A stretch of DNA of 64,000 bases from Phytomonas francai (Eukaryota > Euglenozoa > Kinetoplastea > Trypanosomatida > Trypanosomatidae), in NCBI GenBank assembly GCA_001766655.1, contig MJCC01000001.1, forward strand, positions 1,970,364 to 2,034,363, read 5' to 3'. Position 1 is the first letter of the stretch, and the number at the start of each line of letters is the position of its first letter. Below the pieces are notes generated by a model. That model searched no databases and was not told the origin of the DNA. It was given only the letters and a program-made list of their open reading frames with translations. The position numbers and the translations under genes are program-made. Positions 19,586-28,899 of the stretch are shown piece by piece.

Positions 19586-22081
19586 TCACATCGATCTGTT
19601 TTGAACTAGATTTATAAGAATGTCTTGATCCCTTTCCAGTTCCTCATATTGGGCCCTTGTTACAGCAGCGTCACCTCCATAGACCTCGTAAAAGGCTCTG
19701 TAATCAGCTTCATCAATTTCAGCATAGTACCATCTCACCGGTGGTCCATATGCGTGAAGCAATGAATCAGGTATCTGCGAATCGGCTGTAGAAAAAGCTC
19801 CCTGACTTTTCAATTTCTTCAGAAGCCTATTTGAGGGGTAAGAGAACTTATTGATGATAGGACCTGGGTCATGAAAAAAAGCTACCCGCTGCAGCCACAT
19901 GGAAGATATGTACACAGTGTCGTCTTTATTTGCCTCACCTCCTACTTCAATTTTATGCTGGTGCAAATGGCGAGTAAGCTGAGTACCTTTCCTGTTTTTT
20001 CCTTTGCCATCATCGCAGTCTCCCAAGGTCTTTCGGGACTTCAATAAATAGTAGCGCGCTTTATCCCGCAATCGCACAAACTCCTCTGTGGGCTCCAGAA
20101 CAGGCTGGCGGCGGTACAACAACAGGTACTCTTCGGAGTCCGCCACACTGCCTAAGTTCACCGCTTCAATTTCGTCATCGTTTATGTGGAGCCACACACC
20201 CTTATTGTTCAGTGATTTGTGCGTAAAAACGGTGTAATGTCCACTGGTAATGGAGCCGTGGTGACTGACAATCCCGTCCAAGGTGTAAGTTGAAGGAACC
20301 AGTTCACTTTTCGAAAGAACTGATACTTTTGTATCGTCATCTTGGTCTGTACGAATGCTATACAGGGATGGGTGAATTGGTTCTACATTACTAGTCACAG
20401 TCGGATGCATGTAGGGCTGCAGGTCTAGTATTTCGAAACGCGATTTCTGTATCTCTTCCCATTGGGTCCCCTCTTTGAATGGGGTCCACGATACAGGAAA
20501 GATCACCGGATCAGAGTTTTTGACCTTCGCAAAGGTATTCATTTTGAAGCGTTTCATCTGAATAAAAAGGTATTCAGGTAAGGAGAGTAAAAACTCGGAC
20601 TTGGTTGCCTCATGCAATCCCCCACATGAACCACATTGGTATCTATTCGCCCCCTTCAATTCCACAGGCTCAAAATGAATGTCCAGGCACTCCTCCAGCG
20701 TTAGTGCATAGTCTACATTGCTAAAACAGCCAAAGATATAGTTATGTAACTGCCTGTAAAGGTGGTAAAGATGTGATAAGGGGTTCCACCACGCAATATT
20801 AGGGTGTTTTCGCATTTGTAGTGGCTTTCCATTTGCATCAAGGCGTTTAATGTTTGGGTTGCGTCTGGCAAATTCATGCCGTTGTCTTTGCGAAGGGATT
20901 TCCAAGATAAGAGAAGTGAAGCTATCCACCACCCGGGAGACACTGGAGCAGTTGTGGCAGCGGATCTCAGACACCATGTACCCCTTGAAGCCTCCTGTCG
21001 TAGGGTTGAAAACAAGGCGCGGTGGGGAGAAGGAATGCTGTGAGTCGAAACTCTTGCCTTTGCGTTCTGCTTCTCTTCTTTCCAATTCACAATTTTCCTC
21101 GTTAACTTTCTGCATGAGGCGGAGCATGGCGATGAAATGAGCACTACGAGGGCCTGGGAGAACTTTATCAGGACAAGCGTATGACATCCTTGCTTGATCT
21201 AGAAAGGCTGGGTCCACCCGAGATTCAATGTAATCCAGATTGGGAGAACAATAAACCATGTTCATCGGCTTATCACTCACAATATGGAAACTGTCTTTAA
21301 GGGCTAAAGTTTTTCTTTTTTCATACGCTCCCGAAGCGGCCTCAAAAGACAGCAACAGCTCATTTACTCCAAGCTCCAGTCTATGCTCGTCCTCGATGGT
21401 TACCAGAACGGCGTTAATCATCTCCGGGCAGTCCTGCTGCCTTCTGCCCTCAAAATTAGAAAAAACCTCCGCGAGCTGGTCTACCACACGGAAAGGCGAG
21501 ATAGCCTTGCCCCTTTCAAGTGCTTCATATTCCATATTGTAAAGAAGGTTCGCCAAAAGTCGAAATAACGTGTGCTTAGTCGAGTTATTGGGTTGATTAA
21601 GTAAGCATAGGCTTTTTTTACACGTCGTATAGAATTGTGGTGCGTCGCGCAGTCCAAACACAAACGCTGGACAGTTAGATAATATTTGAATGCCTGAATT
21701 AAAGTAGCACGTGTTACCTAAGTTGCTTAGTGGACAGAGAATTAATGTGTTAAAAGCCACGTTCCGACCGGCTATAGCCTCCCGCTCCCTGCGCTGAGCT
21801 GGTGTGACACCGTTATGAGTATCCCCCGAAGGGAGTGTGAGTTGTGGTCCAGCATCTACGTTATTTGAGGAATCATTTTTCTGTTTTAAAACTTTGGAAG
21901 TAGCTTCTACTTTTACATCAACATGGTCATTTTTTTTAGTCAGTTTATCACGGCTCAATTCTTTCCCCTCTAATGTGTCCCCTAGTGGTAAGATAAGGCC
22001 TTGCACATTCGGTGATTTGGGTAGATCACAAGATGACTCCACTAAAGCACGTGATCCGTTCAGTTCCTCGGTCTCACTCAT
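19586..22081 (-). CDS. Ubiquitin carboxyl-terminal hydrolase (USP family, DUSP-like tail)
   Basis: 831 aa from the ATG at 22081 (MSETEELNG). The frame is open 113 codons further upstream, but that part is Phe/Leu/Tyr-rich, looks like 5' untranslated sequence, and is left out. The Cys box LGNTCYFNS places the catalytic Cys at 125, with the Asn and Gln context kept; the His box GHYTVFTHK has His615, and LHINDDEIEAV follows with the third-residue region. Zinc-ribbon pairs C375-x2-C378 and C483-x2-C486 are present. After the catalytic domain, residues about 700-790 (VYISSMWLQRVAFF, DPGPI) resemble a DUSP domain, as in the USP20/USP33 group. A long insert of charged sequence lies between the boxes. 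It should cleave ubiquitin from proteins; substrates are unknown. Confidence 0.88.
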   Translation of the reverse strand: MSETEELNGSRALVESSCDLPKSPNVQGLILPLGDTLEGKELSRDKLTKKNDHVDVKVEATSKVLKQKNDSSNNVDAGPQLTLPSGDTHNGVTPAQRREREAIAGRNVAFNTLILCPLSNLGNTCYFNSGIQILSNCPAFVFGLRDAPQFYTTCKKSLCLLNQPNNSTKHTLFRLLANLLYNMEYEALERGKAISPFRVVDQLAEVFSNFEGRRQQDCPEMINAVLVTIEDEHRLELGVNELLLSFEAASGAYEKRKTLALKDSFHIVSDKPMNMVYCSPNLDYIESRVDPAFLDQARMSYACPDKVLPGPRSAHFIAMLRLMQKVNEENCELERREAERKGKSFDSQHSFSPPRLVFNPTTGGFKGYMVSEIRCHNCSSVSRVVDSFTSLILEIPSQRQRHEFARRNPNIKRLDANGKPLQMRKHPNIAWWNPLSHLYHLYRQLHNYIFGCFSNVDYALTLEECLDIHFEPVELKGANRYQCGSCGGLHEATKSEFLLSLPEYLFIQMKRFKMNTFAKVKNSDPVIFPVSWTPFKEGTQWEEIQKSRFEILDLQPYMHPTVTSNVEPIHPSLYSIRTDQDDDTKVSVLSKSELVPSTYTLDGIVSHHGSITSGHYTVFTHKSLNNKGVWLHINDDEIEAVNLGSVADSEEYLLLYRRQPVLEPTEEFVRLRDKARYYLLKSRKTLGDCDDGKGKNRKGTQLTRHLHQHKIEVGGEANKDDTVYISSMWLQRVAFFHDPGPIINKFSYPSNRLLKKLKSQGAFSTADSQIPDSLLHAYGPPVRWYYAEIDEADYRAFYEVYGGDAAVTRAQYEELERDQDILINLVQNRSM

Positions 22082-22801
22082 TATGGGTCGGTTGGTATCA
22101 AGTGGACCGATAGGCGGTAAAAAATGAATGCGTAAAACGGATAAAAAGAGACCGTGCAAAGATCTAAAAAAACAAACAAAGGAAAAATATGTGGATAAAT
22201 AATAATAAAGAAGTTCAGAACACTTCAAAAGAGAAAAAAAGCTTTGATGTACTAATTCTATGTTGTTTTCACAACCGATTCGGAAAAGGGTATAACCCAA
22301 ATGCTTCCTTAGGTTACAATTGGAAAATAATGAAAACAAAACAAACATAAAAGTAAAACCGAAAGCAACAAGAGGGAAAAAGGGAACGGAAAGGGAAGAA
22401 ATATTAGACTTTGCATTCAAAGGTGAACTAGCGTGAACAAAAAAGTGGCCGTCTGGATCGCAATATCTACTTTCGTCATTTTATATCCCGGTGTATCCTA
22501 TTAATCCCCCATCGTATGAAATAATTGTACCACAACAATATCAGCAAGAAAGATCGCTAAAATAAAGGACTAAGGACTCCTGCCCTAGGCCGTGCTACCA
22601 TTGATTATACACTCGTTCTTCAAATCATATTACTTACCAGTAAAATATATTTTAAAAAGGTATAGCGACTAGAGAGGAGGGGGGAAGAAGATGCTAGCCA
22701 CAATCACTTTTCTTGTGATTCATCAGCAACTTTTCATTTCGTTCTTCTATCAGTTCCTATCCCCTTTCCATTTGTACGCTTCTCTCAAGTATTACCTTAT
22801 C
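22082..22801. other. Intergenic, HslU to deubiquitinase
   Basis: Holds the in-frame but non-coding-looking upstream extension of the deubiquitinase (22082-22420); no separate gene seen. Confidence 0.5.
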
Positions 22802-24445
22802 TTACAATAGGTACTTTGCAAGGTCAACATTTTTTTGCAATTTCTCTGTCGCATCCCTAACAACTTTTGCATCCACCACGACTTCCTTGCCTGCGTAGTC
22901 CTCACAATTGAAGCTGTAGGCGTCCATGGTTCGCTCTAATATGGTATTGAGGCGACGTGCTCCGATGTTCTGACCCTGTCTATTGACCTCACATGTCACC
23001 CGTGCCAGTTCATGAATTCCATCATCGGTGTATATTACCTTAATGTTCTCCGTCTTAAGCAGCTCTTTCTGCTGTCTCAATAGATTGTACTTGGGCTCCG
23101 TGAGAATCCGGCGAAAGTCCTCCTCGGTGAGCGGTGTCAACTCTACTCGCACTGGTAAACGTCCCTGGAGCTCAGCAATCATATCAGATGGCTTGGCAGC
23201 GTGAAAGGCACCCGAACAGATGAAAAGGATGTTATCAGTGGAAACTACACTACCATCCTTCATACTGACGTTGGACCCCTCCACCAGCGGCAGAAGGTCC
23301 TGCTGCACACCCGTTGAGCTCACGTCGCCGTTGTCACCTTTGACAGAAGGGTCTGCAACGACTTTGTCGATTTCATCAATAAAAACAATGCCCTCTTCTT
23401 CAGTAAGGCTACGAGCTAGCGTGTTAACTGCATTTTCATCGATGAGTTTCCCCAGCGCCTCTTGCATCATCAGTGATACTGCCTCTGATACCGTCTTCGT
23501 GACCATTATCTTTCGTGGCGCGGCAGAACCGAGGCCAAGAAGGATGCCCACGGACTGAAGATCGACACCACCAGTCATGCTTTTTTGGTTTGCCTGTGGA
23601 GCCACGACCTCCACGGTTACAATGTCATCTTTGAACATGTCCTTGTAATGCTCCTTAAAGTACTCCAGTGTCATCTTAGATGCCATCGAGGAGGGTGATG
23701 CTACATTATCGACCGCATCCTCGCCTTGAATCCCATCCTTCGCTGCGTCCATATCGTCGTCTTTGCGCTTGCCCTTAGCTTGGTCATTTCCTTCGCCGTC
23801 GTGATTAGCTTTACGTCGACCAGATAACTTACGTTTTGCTGATCGAGAGGCATCCTCCTCCTCAGTGTCGTCCTTTTTTTCGACGCTGGTTGCGCCTTCG
23901 ATCGGAACAACTGAATCCGTTGCGTTGGCACGCTGTTTTATGATCCAAGAGCTGAATACAGCATCCAGTGCCATGTTTAGAGCTTCCTCTTCACGCTCTC
24001 TCTCAAGCGCCCTTTTAGCTTTCACCTTTGCATTTGAGTAGAGTTCCTCGATAATACTTTCGACATCCTTGCCTTTAAATCCTACCTCAGTATACTTGGT
24101 GGCTTCAACTTTCACAAAAGGAGCATCAGTGATTCGTGCCATGCGACGAGATATCTCAGTCTTACCAACCCCTGTGGGCCCAATCAGCAGCATATTCTTC
24201 GGCGTTATTTCTTTGCGCAAGTCTTCATCGTTCAGCTGACGCCGCCTCCAGCGATTACGCAGTGAGATCGCAACTGCCTTTTTCCCGCTAACTTGGCCGA
24301 CAATGTATTTGTCTAAAATTTCTGTGATTTTACGTGGTGAGAGTGTGTCGAGTATGCTTTCCTGCGTCTGTACAACTTCGTTCGGTGAAGTTATGTTGAC
24401 GGCAGCTGAGCCAGTCAAAAGACGGCGGCCTGGAAAACGAAGCAT
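22802..24445 (-). CDS. HslU2: HslU, ATPase subunit of mitochondrial HslVU protease
   Basis: 547 aa. A short Arg-rich, Ser-containing N-terminus (MLRFPGRRLLTGSA) fits a mitochondrial presequence. The Clp/HslU AAA+ domain follows with Walker A GPTGVGKTE (89-97), Walker B VFIDEIDK (354-361) and the HslU-type C-terminus ending in Leu-Leu, which in bacteria inserts into HslV. The I-domain (about 155-300) contains an acidic/basic hydrophilic insert near 185-245. The pore loop reads VGFKGKD where bacterial HslU has VGYVGKE. Trypanosomes have two HslU paralogues, HslU1 and HslU2, working with HslV on mitochondrial DNA replication; the paralogue number is inferred from neighbours (BILBO1, CRK12) recalled from T. 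brucei. A textbook splice acceptor lies 89 nt upstream. Confidence 0.92.
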   Translation of the reverse strand: MLRFPGRRLLTGSAAVNITSPNEVVQTQESILDTLSPRKITEILDKYIVGQVSGKKAVAISLRNRWRRRQLNDEDLRKEITPKNMLLIGPTGVGKTEISRRMARITDAPFVKVEATKYTEVGFKGKDVESIIEELYSNAKVKAKRALEREREEEALNMALDAVFSSWIIKQRANATDSVVPIEGATSVEKKDDTEEEDASRSAKRKLSGRRKANHDGEGNDQAKGKRKDDDMDAAKDGIQGEDAVDNVASPSSMASKMTLEYFKEHYKDMFKDDIVTVEVVAPQANQKSMTGGVDLQSVGILLGLGSAAPRKIMVTKTVSEAVSLMMQEALGKLIDENAVNTLARSLTEEEGIVFIDEIDKVVADPSVKGDNGDVSSTGVQQDLLPLVEGSNVSMKDGSVVSTDNILFICSGAFHAAKPSDMIAELQGRLPVRVELTPLTEEDFRRILTEPKYNLLRQQKELLKTENIKVIYTDDGIHELARVTCEVNRQGQNIGARRLNTILERTMDAYSFNCEDYAGKEVVVDAKVVRDATEKLQKNVDLAKYLL

Positions 24446-24533
24446 GACCTACAACACCGTATATCACGCCCTTCTCTTAGTATATACAACGCTCCTATTT
24501 CCTTTTCCTTGAAAGAGCTTATGTGATCAGGGT

Positions 24534-24551
24534 CTTAGAGAGGGAAAAAAA
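24534..24551 (-). promoter_or_regulatory. Trans-splice acceptor for HslU
   Basis: On the minus strand a TTTTTTTCCCTCTCTA tract is followed at once by AG at 24535-24534, 89 nt before the HslU ATG. This is the usual layout of a spliced-leader addition site. Confidence 0.6.
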
Positions 24552-25358
24552 CATGGAAAAATAAAAATAATAACTTCACCCTAAACCCCCTTTCCCGGTG
24601 CAAAAACCCTTTCATATAGCAAGCTATTAGATCTGTATATATATATGAGAGTTTATGCACCACTCCTAAGCGTCTCATTTATCCATTTAGAACCCCTACC
24701 ATAGGTTATAGGTTGGTAAATATAAGATAAACTATTACCAGTCTCTTTATTTAAAATTGAAAATCCAATAAACCGGATTCGTTTTCTTATATAAGATAGA
24801 TGCGAATCTTTAATTCAAAAAAAAAATGTTTCGAATTTTATTATTATACATTTGTATGAAGAAATAACTACAAATCATAAATAACACAACAGAAGATATT
24901 ACATTTATGCATCATTAGTTCGATCCATATTGATCGCTTTGTCAAATGTTATATAAATGTTAAAGTAAATACATGTGAAGTGGAGTTCAGATGAGCTTTT
25001 CCTGTAACCCTATTCCTTCACATGATATAAATGCAAAAGACATGACCGGAGCTCAATTTTCCCCCGAATATAGAAATCCACCCCCATTTCTACCAGTTGA
25101 AACGTCGTTTATTATCCCACATGCTACTTCATGCCTCGTAATGTAGCTTGTTTTACATAAAAGCGCGAATGTTAAAATCAGTCTCCGAATGCACCTCTGA
25201 ATGTGCAACAGACTATCGACGCATATGAATTAGTTTGTTGTTCTTGCTACGTTTCAGCCATTGGTAAAGGGAAAAAACTGTATTTACATCGGTGCAGATA
25301 ACTAAATAAAGGGGAAAAAGAAAAAGGAGCACTGCCTTTTCTAGTTTTGGCGACGCCC
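24552..25358. other. Intergenic
   Basis: AT-rich, no supported gene. Confidence 0.45.
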
Positions 25359-25520
25359 CTAAAGATGATCAACGGAATATGCGAACGATTCGGGTGATGT
25401 TAGATCAAAAATCTTGAGGGTAGACAAAATACTTGGCGTAAATGCGGTCAAACATCTGTGATCAGCTGCATCGAAGGAGATGCTAGGCTTTTCGGTGCTT
25501 AAGGTCCGAGTTACTGTCAT
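25359..25520 (-). CDS. Small ORF of 53 aa with splice acceptor
   Basis: The ATG at 25520 opens a 53-codon frame (MTVTRTLSTEKPSISF to SVDHL). Its best support is position: a long pyrimidine tract (CTTTCCCCCCTCCTTCA) ends in AG only 19 nt upstream. The sequence is Ser/Thr/Leu-rich with no membrane segment or known motif. The frame is also open upstream to 25613, but that extension crosses the pyrimidine tract and so would be intronic. It may be a genuine micro-protein or the acceptor may serve the CFAP-side UTR chance ORF; only conservation would tell. Confidence 0.45.
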   Translation of the reverse strand: MTVTRTLSTEKPSISFDAADHRCLTAFTPSILSTLKIFDLTSPESFAYSVDHL

Positions 25521-25539
25521 TTTGATACAGGCATATGCA

Positions 25540-25575
25540 CTTGAAGGAGGGGGGAAAGTAGAAGAAAAGGTGAAG
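25540..25575 (-). promoter_or_regulatory. Trans-splice acceptor candidate
   Basis: A minus-strand pyrimidine tract over 25543-25575 ends in AG at 25541-25540, directly before the 53-aa ORF. Confidence 0.55.
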
Positions 25576-25750
25576 ACTTGTAGGATAAAACTAAGTGCAT
25601 AGTTTGGTAGCATTCACAAGTTGAACCTGGAATAGCTTAGAGGCTCATACAGCCTGCAACGTGCTTAATAGCATCCATTTTATAGTGTTTCGACACTCAA
25701 GAAAGCGCAGATGCTCGTGCGTAATAGGGTACGCAACCAGGGAAGCTTCG

Positions 25751-26015
25751 CTATAGAGATAACTGGTGCATAGTACTCTGGTAGTTATAGTGAAAATAAT
25801 ATTCAATATTGTGCCCTAATTCCACGTTATTATAGGACTCACTAGTTTCGTAGGCGATCTCTCCCTTCACCAATAGTCCCTTTTCCCATTCCTTGTACAA
25901 ACGGTAGAGCTGTCCCTCGTGCCTCAAAGGTAATAAAACACAATACGTCAGACATAAAGTTATTTTCGTCATCCTTCATTATGCGGTATAGATCATTTCT
26001 CATGGTTTTGTTCAT
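25751..26015 (-). pseudogene. Small coding-like region split by one frameshift
   Basis: The ATG at 26015 opens MNKTMRNDLYRIMKDDENNFMSD; the frame drifts near 25900-25925, and the alternative frame then reads EGQLYRLYKEWEKGLL and GEIAYETSESYNNVELGHNIEYYF to a stop at 25751. Both halves are charged and aromatic in a way that looks coded, and together they would make a protein near 88 aa. No family is recognised. A single inserted base would explain the break, whether real or an assembly error. Confidence 0.4.
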
Positions 26016-26810
26016 AGCGATGTGCACACTGAGCTTTAAAATCTGGATACATTACCGTGTATCAGATATCACGGTTTATATCATATTTTACATCATAGAG
26101 GATCTGCATGCATTCCTTTTGAGGGAAACAATATTTTTTTATATATGGAATATAATAAACTGTTTAAGCAAACCTTCGAATATGCCAGAAATAAAACTGC
26201 GCTAACTCTGGTGCCAGTGAAAAAAAGACAAGGTGGCTAAAACTCAAAAAGGATTCGCACAAAGTATCATTCTTTACTTTTTCACACCTTTGAACTTTTT
26301 TATTCCTTACTCTTACTCTCAAGAAGAAATGCATGGGAGCAAACATAGTGAACTCTTGATGGTTTCTATTTTTTACACTTGTAACTTGCTCATACATCTC
26401 TGGATACAAAAGAGGAACTTAGAATAAGTGTACATCTATAATTACATAAAGGGGTCTCATTTTCTTCCATGAATGAAAGTCGATAAACTAAAACTCTGAA
26501 GTAATAAAATCCATTTCATTCAGAGTATTTAAACCAAGTGAACACCCCGACAACGCATCCGAGCTGCATACAATCTGCTTTTTCCCCCCTTCTTCAGTGT
26601 TTTTAAGCAGCATATTCAAAAATGATGCCTGCAGAAAGGCTAATTGAAAAGGTTCTATTGTACATCAACAAACACTGACTATCTAGAGTTGCGGCTTTTA
26701 AAAAAAGTTTTGGGCACAAATTGAAAAAAAAAGAGGATACGCCGCATTAAAAATATAAGGGAAAGTATATTTAAAAAAAAAATGCAACCCTATATAAAAT
26801 ACCTCATTAG
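26016..26810. other. Intergenic, 3' flank of CFAP96-like gene
   Basis: AT-rich, no supported gene. Confidence 0.45.
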
Positions 26811-27722
26811 CTATTCAATACCTTTCTCTTGTTTGCCACTCCATGCCGGTAAGTCGTATGAAATTGGCTTTGTATAAATATAGCGGTACGGGTCATTTCC
26901 AACTGGGTGCCAAGGCTTATATTCGCGCTCTTTCTGCTGCAGCAAACGCATACCTCGCTCTTTTACATCGTATGGGTCCTCTTGGTACTCAGGAAAACGA
27001 TTTATACCATCTTTTAAGACAGAAGCGGGAACCCACGGCTCAGCGGAACGAGGTTGAGCCGTGGAATCGGTCACTTTTTTAGGAGGAAGAGGTTTTGTCA
27101 GACTATATACGCTGCTGAAACCGTGCTCAGTCTGATCAAAGTAGCCGCCACTGTGCACATGCGCACAAAACGGCTCAGCCATGTCTTTCTTGGCTGCAGC
27201 ATTTTTGAGAGTCTCCTGCCGACGACTGCCATCATATGGGTCAGATACATACTGCACTTCTCCAGCTTTACCTATTGATAAACCGGAGAATCCATAAGTG
27301 CCTTTTTTAGCTGGGTTCGTATAAAAGTTGGGTCCTGGGGGAACATAGTCTGCCGATTTTTTATTGAGTTGAAACTCTGTTGCGTGCTTAAACGGATTCT
27401 TTTCAGAGAAAGTGCCATAGTAGTCACCCTTACCACTGCTCTTGTGTGGAAACCCTGGCGGAAGAAATGGTGGTTTCTCATCTTTAATCGCTGATTTCTG
27501 CGTTAAAGTGCGTTGCGCTTGAAAGGGGACTCCAAACCCAACTGAACGATATGGGTCGCCTGCGGAGAGTGAGGTAAATTTGCTAAAGCAGGCGTCCTGA
27601 ACCCAAGGGTGACGCTTAGCAGCAACGACGAATGCCCTCTTGTCTATGGCCCTGCTCTTGGGCTGCGCAGTATGCTTGTCATACTCGTCGCCCACAGAAA
27701 GGTAGACAGGAGGGCTAAACAT
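26811..27722 (-). CDS. CFAP96: CFAP96 (C4orf47)-like flagellar protein
   Basis: 303 aa. The N-terminus PPVYLSVGDEY, the central KPPFLPPGFPHKSSGKGDYYGTF, the segment PGPNFYTNPAKKGTYGFSG with LSIGK, and the C-terminal DPY repeats match the CFAP96/UPF0602 (C4orf47) family, a small protein of motile cilia and centrosomes. It is hydrophilic and rich in Pro, Gly, Tyr and Lys, with several short NPY/DPY motifs typical of microtubule-associated flagellar proteins; there is no membrane segment or coiled coil. Likely location is the axoneme or basal body, inferred from the family. Start is the only sensible ATG; a CTTCCTTTCTTTCTAC tract precedes it on the minus strand. Confidence 0.85.
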   Translation of the reverse strand: MFSPPVYLSVGDEYDKHTAQPKSRAIDKRAFVVAAKRHPWVQDACFSKFTSLSAGDPYRSVGFGVPFQAQRTLTQKSAIKDEKPPFLPPGFPHKSSGKGDYYGTFSEKNPFKHATEFQLNKKSADYVPPGPNFYTNPAKKGTYGFSGLSIGKAGEVQYVSDPYDGSRRQETLKNAAAKKDMAEPFCAHVHSGGYFDQTEHGFSSVYSLTKPLPPKKVTDSTAQPRSAEPWVPASVLKDGINRFPEYQEDPYDVKERGMRLLQQKEREYKPWHPVGNDPYRYIYTKPISYDLPAWSGKQEKGIE

Positions 27723-28275
27723 AATTTCGCAGAAATAGGCTACTTCGTGGAAACGAAATAGTCAGCTACACCAAATTGTAGAAAGAAAGGAAGTGCCCTT
27801 TGTCTTGTGAAATACACGTCTGGGTTGAGGGAAAAAAATGGGTAAGTAAAACAGTTGTTTCCAATAAATAATATAAAGAAAAACAAATCAGATAGTATTT
27901 AGAGACTGCAAAAAAAAAAAAAATGATTACTTTTATAGAATCAGCACCACTAGATTTCTCATGATTCATAAAATGTTCAAGAGAAAACAATACATCACTT
28001 TGTTTTCCCTGCTTAGCCCATACTGCAAGTGCACGTCCTTATATATATATATATATATATATATAAAGCTCAGTACGCCCTCGAATAAAGAGCAGAACTC
28101 TTTGTAATGCCAACACCGAGCTACGAGATATGGTACACGGCTAATACCTCTTTTTGAATAAGAATATGAGCAATAATAGCCCCGTAAGCTGCAGAAGCAT
28201 CAGCTTACCTATCACCATTCTTGCTTATTTACTGAAACTTGCTCCTCCGATCACTCTAGCGTGAGAAGGGGTCAG
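27723..28275. other. Intergenic
   Basis: Holds the (TA)n tract at 28040-28065 and pyrimidine tracts (minus strand) near 27780-27800 serving the CFAP96-like gene; no gene seen. Confidence 0.5.
28040..28065. repeat. (TA)n dinucleotide tract
   Basis: About 26 bases of AT alternation in intergenic DNA. Confidence 0.95.
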
Positions 28276-28566
28276 TCAAGTATTTTTTTCAAGAGTGGAT
28301 GGAGTCTTCTGAATTTCGAGATATTTTGGAAAGATCGAGTCACCATCATCCCATCCCAACCTTTCCCGTATATACGAGTATGTATAACTGTACTCTGGAT
28401 TGCAGTATATGAAGTAAAACATCGTAGAGAACAGCAGCATTGCCCTTGCGTAGCCGTGCGCGCGGAAACGTTTCTCTGCGGGTGATATCTCTCGGTTTGG
28501 TGAAAAGATATACCGAAGAGAAAGTCTTTTCTCAACGCCATCCCTATCAAAAAAGTGACCTACCAT
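28276..28566 (-). CDS. Small single-pass membrane protein, 96 aa
   Basis: ATG-started 96-codon frame in a gap of over 1.1 kb. The N-terminal 40 residues are basic and aromatic (FFDRDGVEKRLSLRYIF, EKRFRAHGYARA), then one hydrophobic segment MLLFSTMFYFIYC near residues 43-55, then a Tyr-rich, acidic tail (RERLGWDDGDSIFPKYLEIQ). The topology is like small subunits of mitochondrial inner-membrane complexes, but no family is recognised and that is only inference. A strong acceptor (TTTGCTTTCATTTCTCAG) lies 143 nt upstream, which is why I take it as a gene. Confidence 0.7.
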   Translation of the reverse strand: MVGHFFDRDGVEKRLSLRYIFSPNREISPAEKRFRAHGYARAMLLFSTMFYFIYCNPEYSYTYSYIRERLGWDDGDSIFPKYLEIQKTPSTLEKNT

Positions 28567-28709
28567 TAACTGCCTATTCGTTTGTTGAGTTTGTTTCTCT
28601 TATGCACCACAAAGGATCTGCTTCGGCGTAACTTATCGGCCAAAGATCTGTAAAGAAAAATGCTATTTTTTTCAATAAAATGTATGCTCCATAATTTCTT
28701 TGAGTTTTA

Positions 28710-28729
28710 CTGAGAAATGAAAGCAAAGG
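28710..28729 (-). promoter_or_regulatory. Trans-splice acceptor for the 96-aa gene
   Basis: Minus strand reads CCTTTGCTTTCATTTCTC then AG at 28711-28710. Confidence 0.6.
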
Positions 28730-28899
28730 ATTTGAATAAATTGCAAAATAGAAAGAAAAAAAATGCTCTGAAGTAGCGACGACATAGAAATGATGCTTGT
28801 GTACCACATATCAGTTATTGTGGGCACGATACCCTCACCTCCTCTTAGTTTTCCTTTACTCGTCTCACTTAATGAATAGTTACACTATTACCCCCTAAA

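Noticed and set aside
22082..22420. 113-residue N-terminal extension of the deubiquitinase
   Set aside because: It is Phe/Leu/Tyr-rich AT-derived sequence with no conserved look; the ATG at 22081 begins normal hydrophilic sequence.
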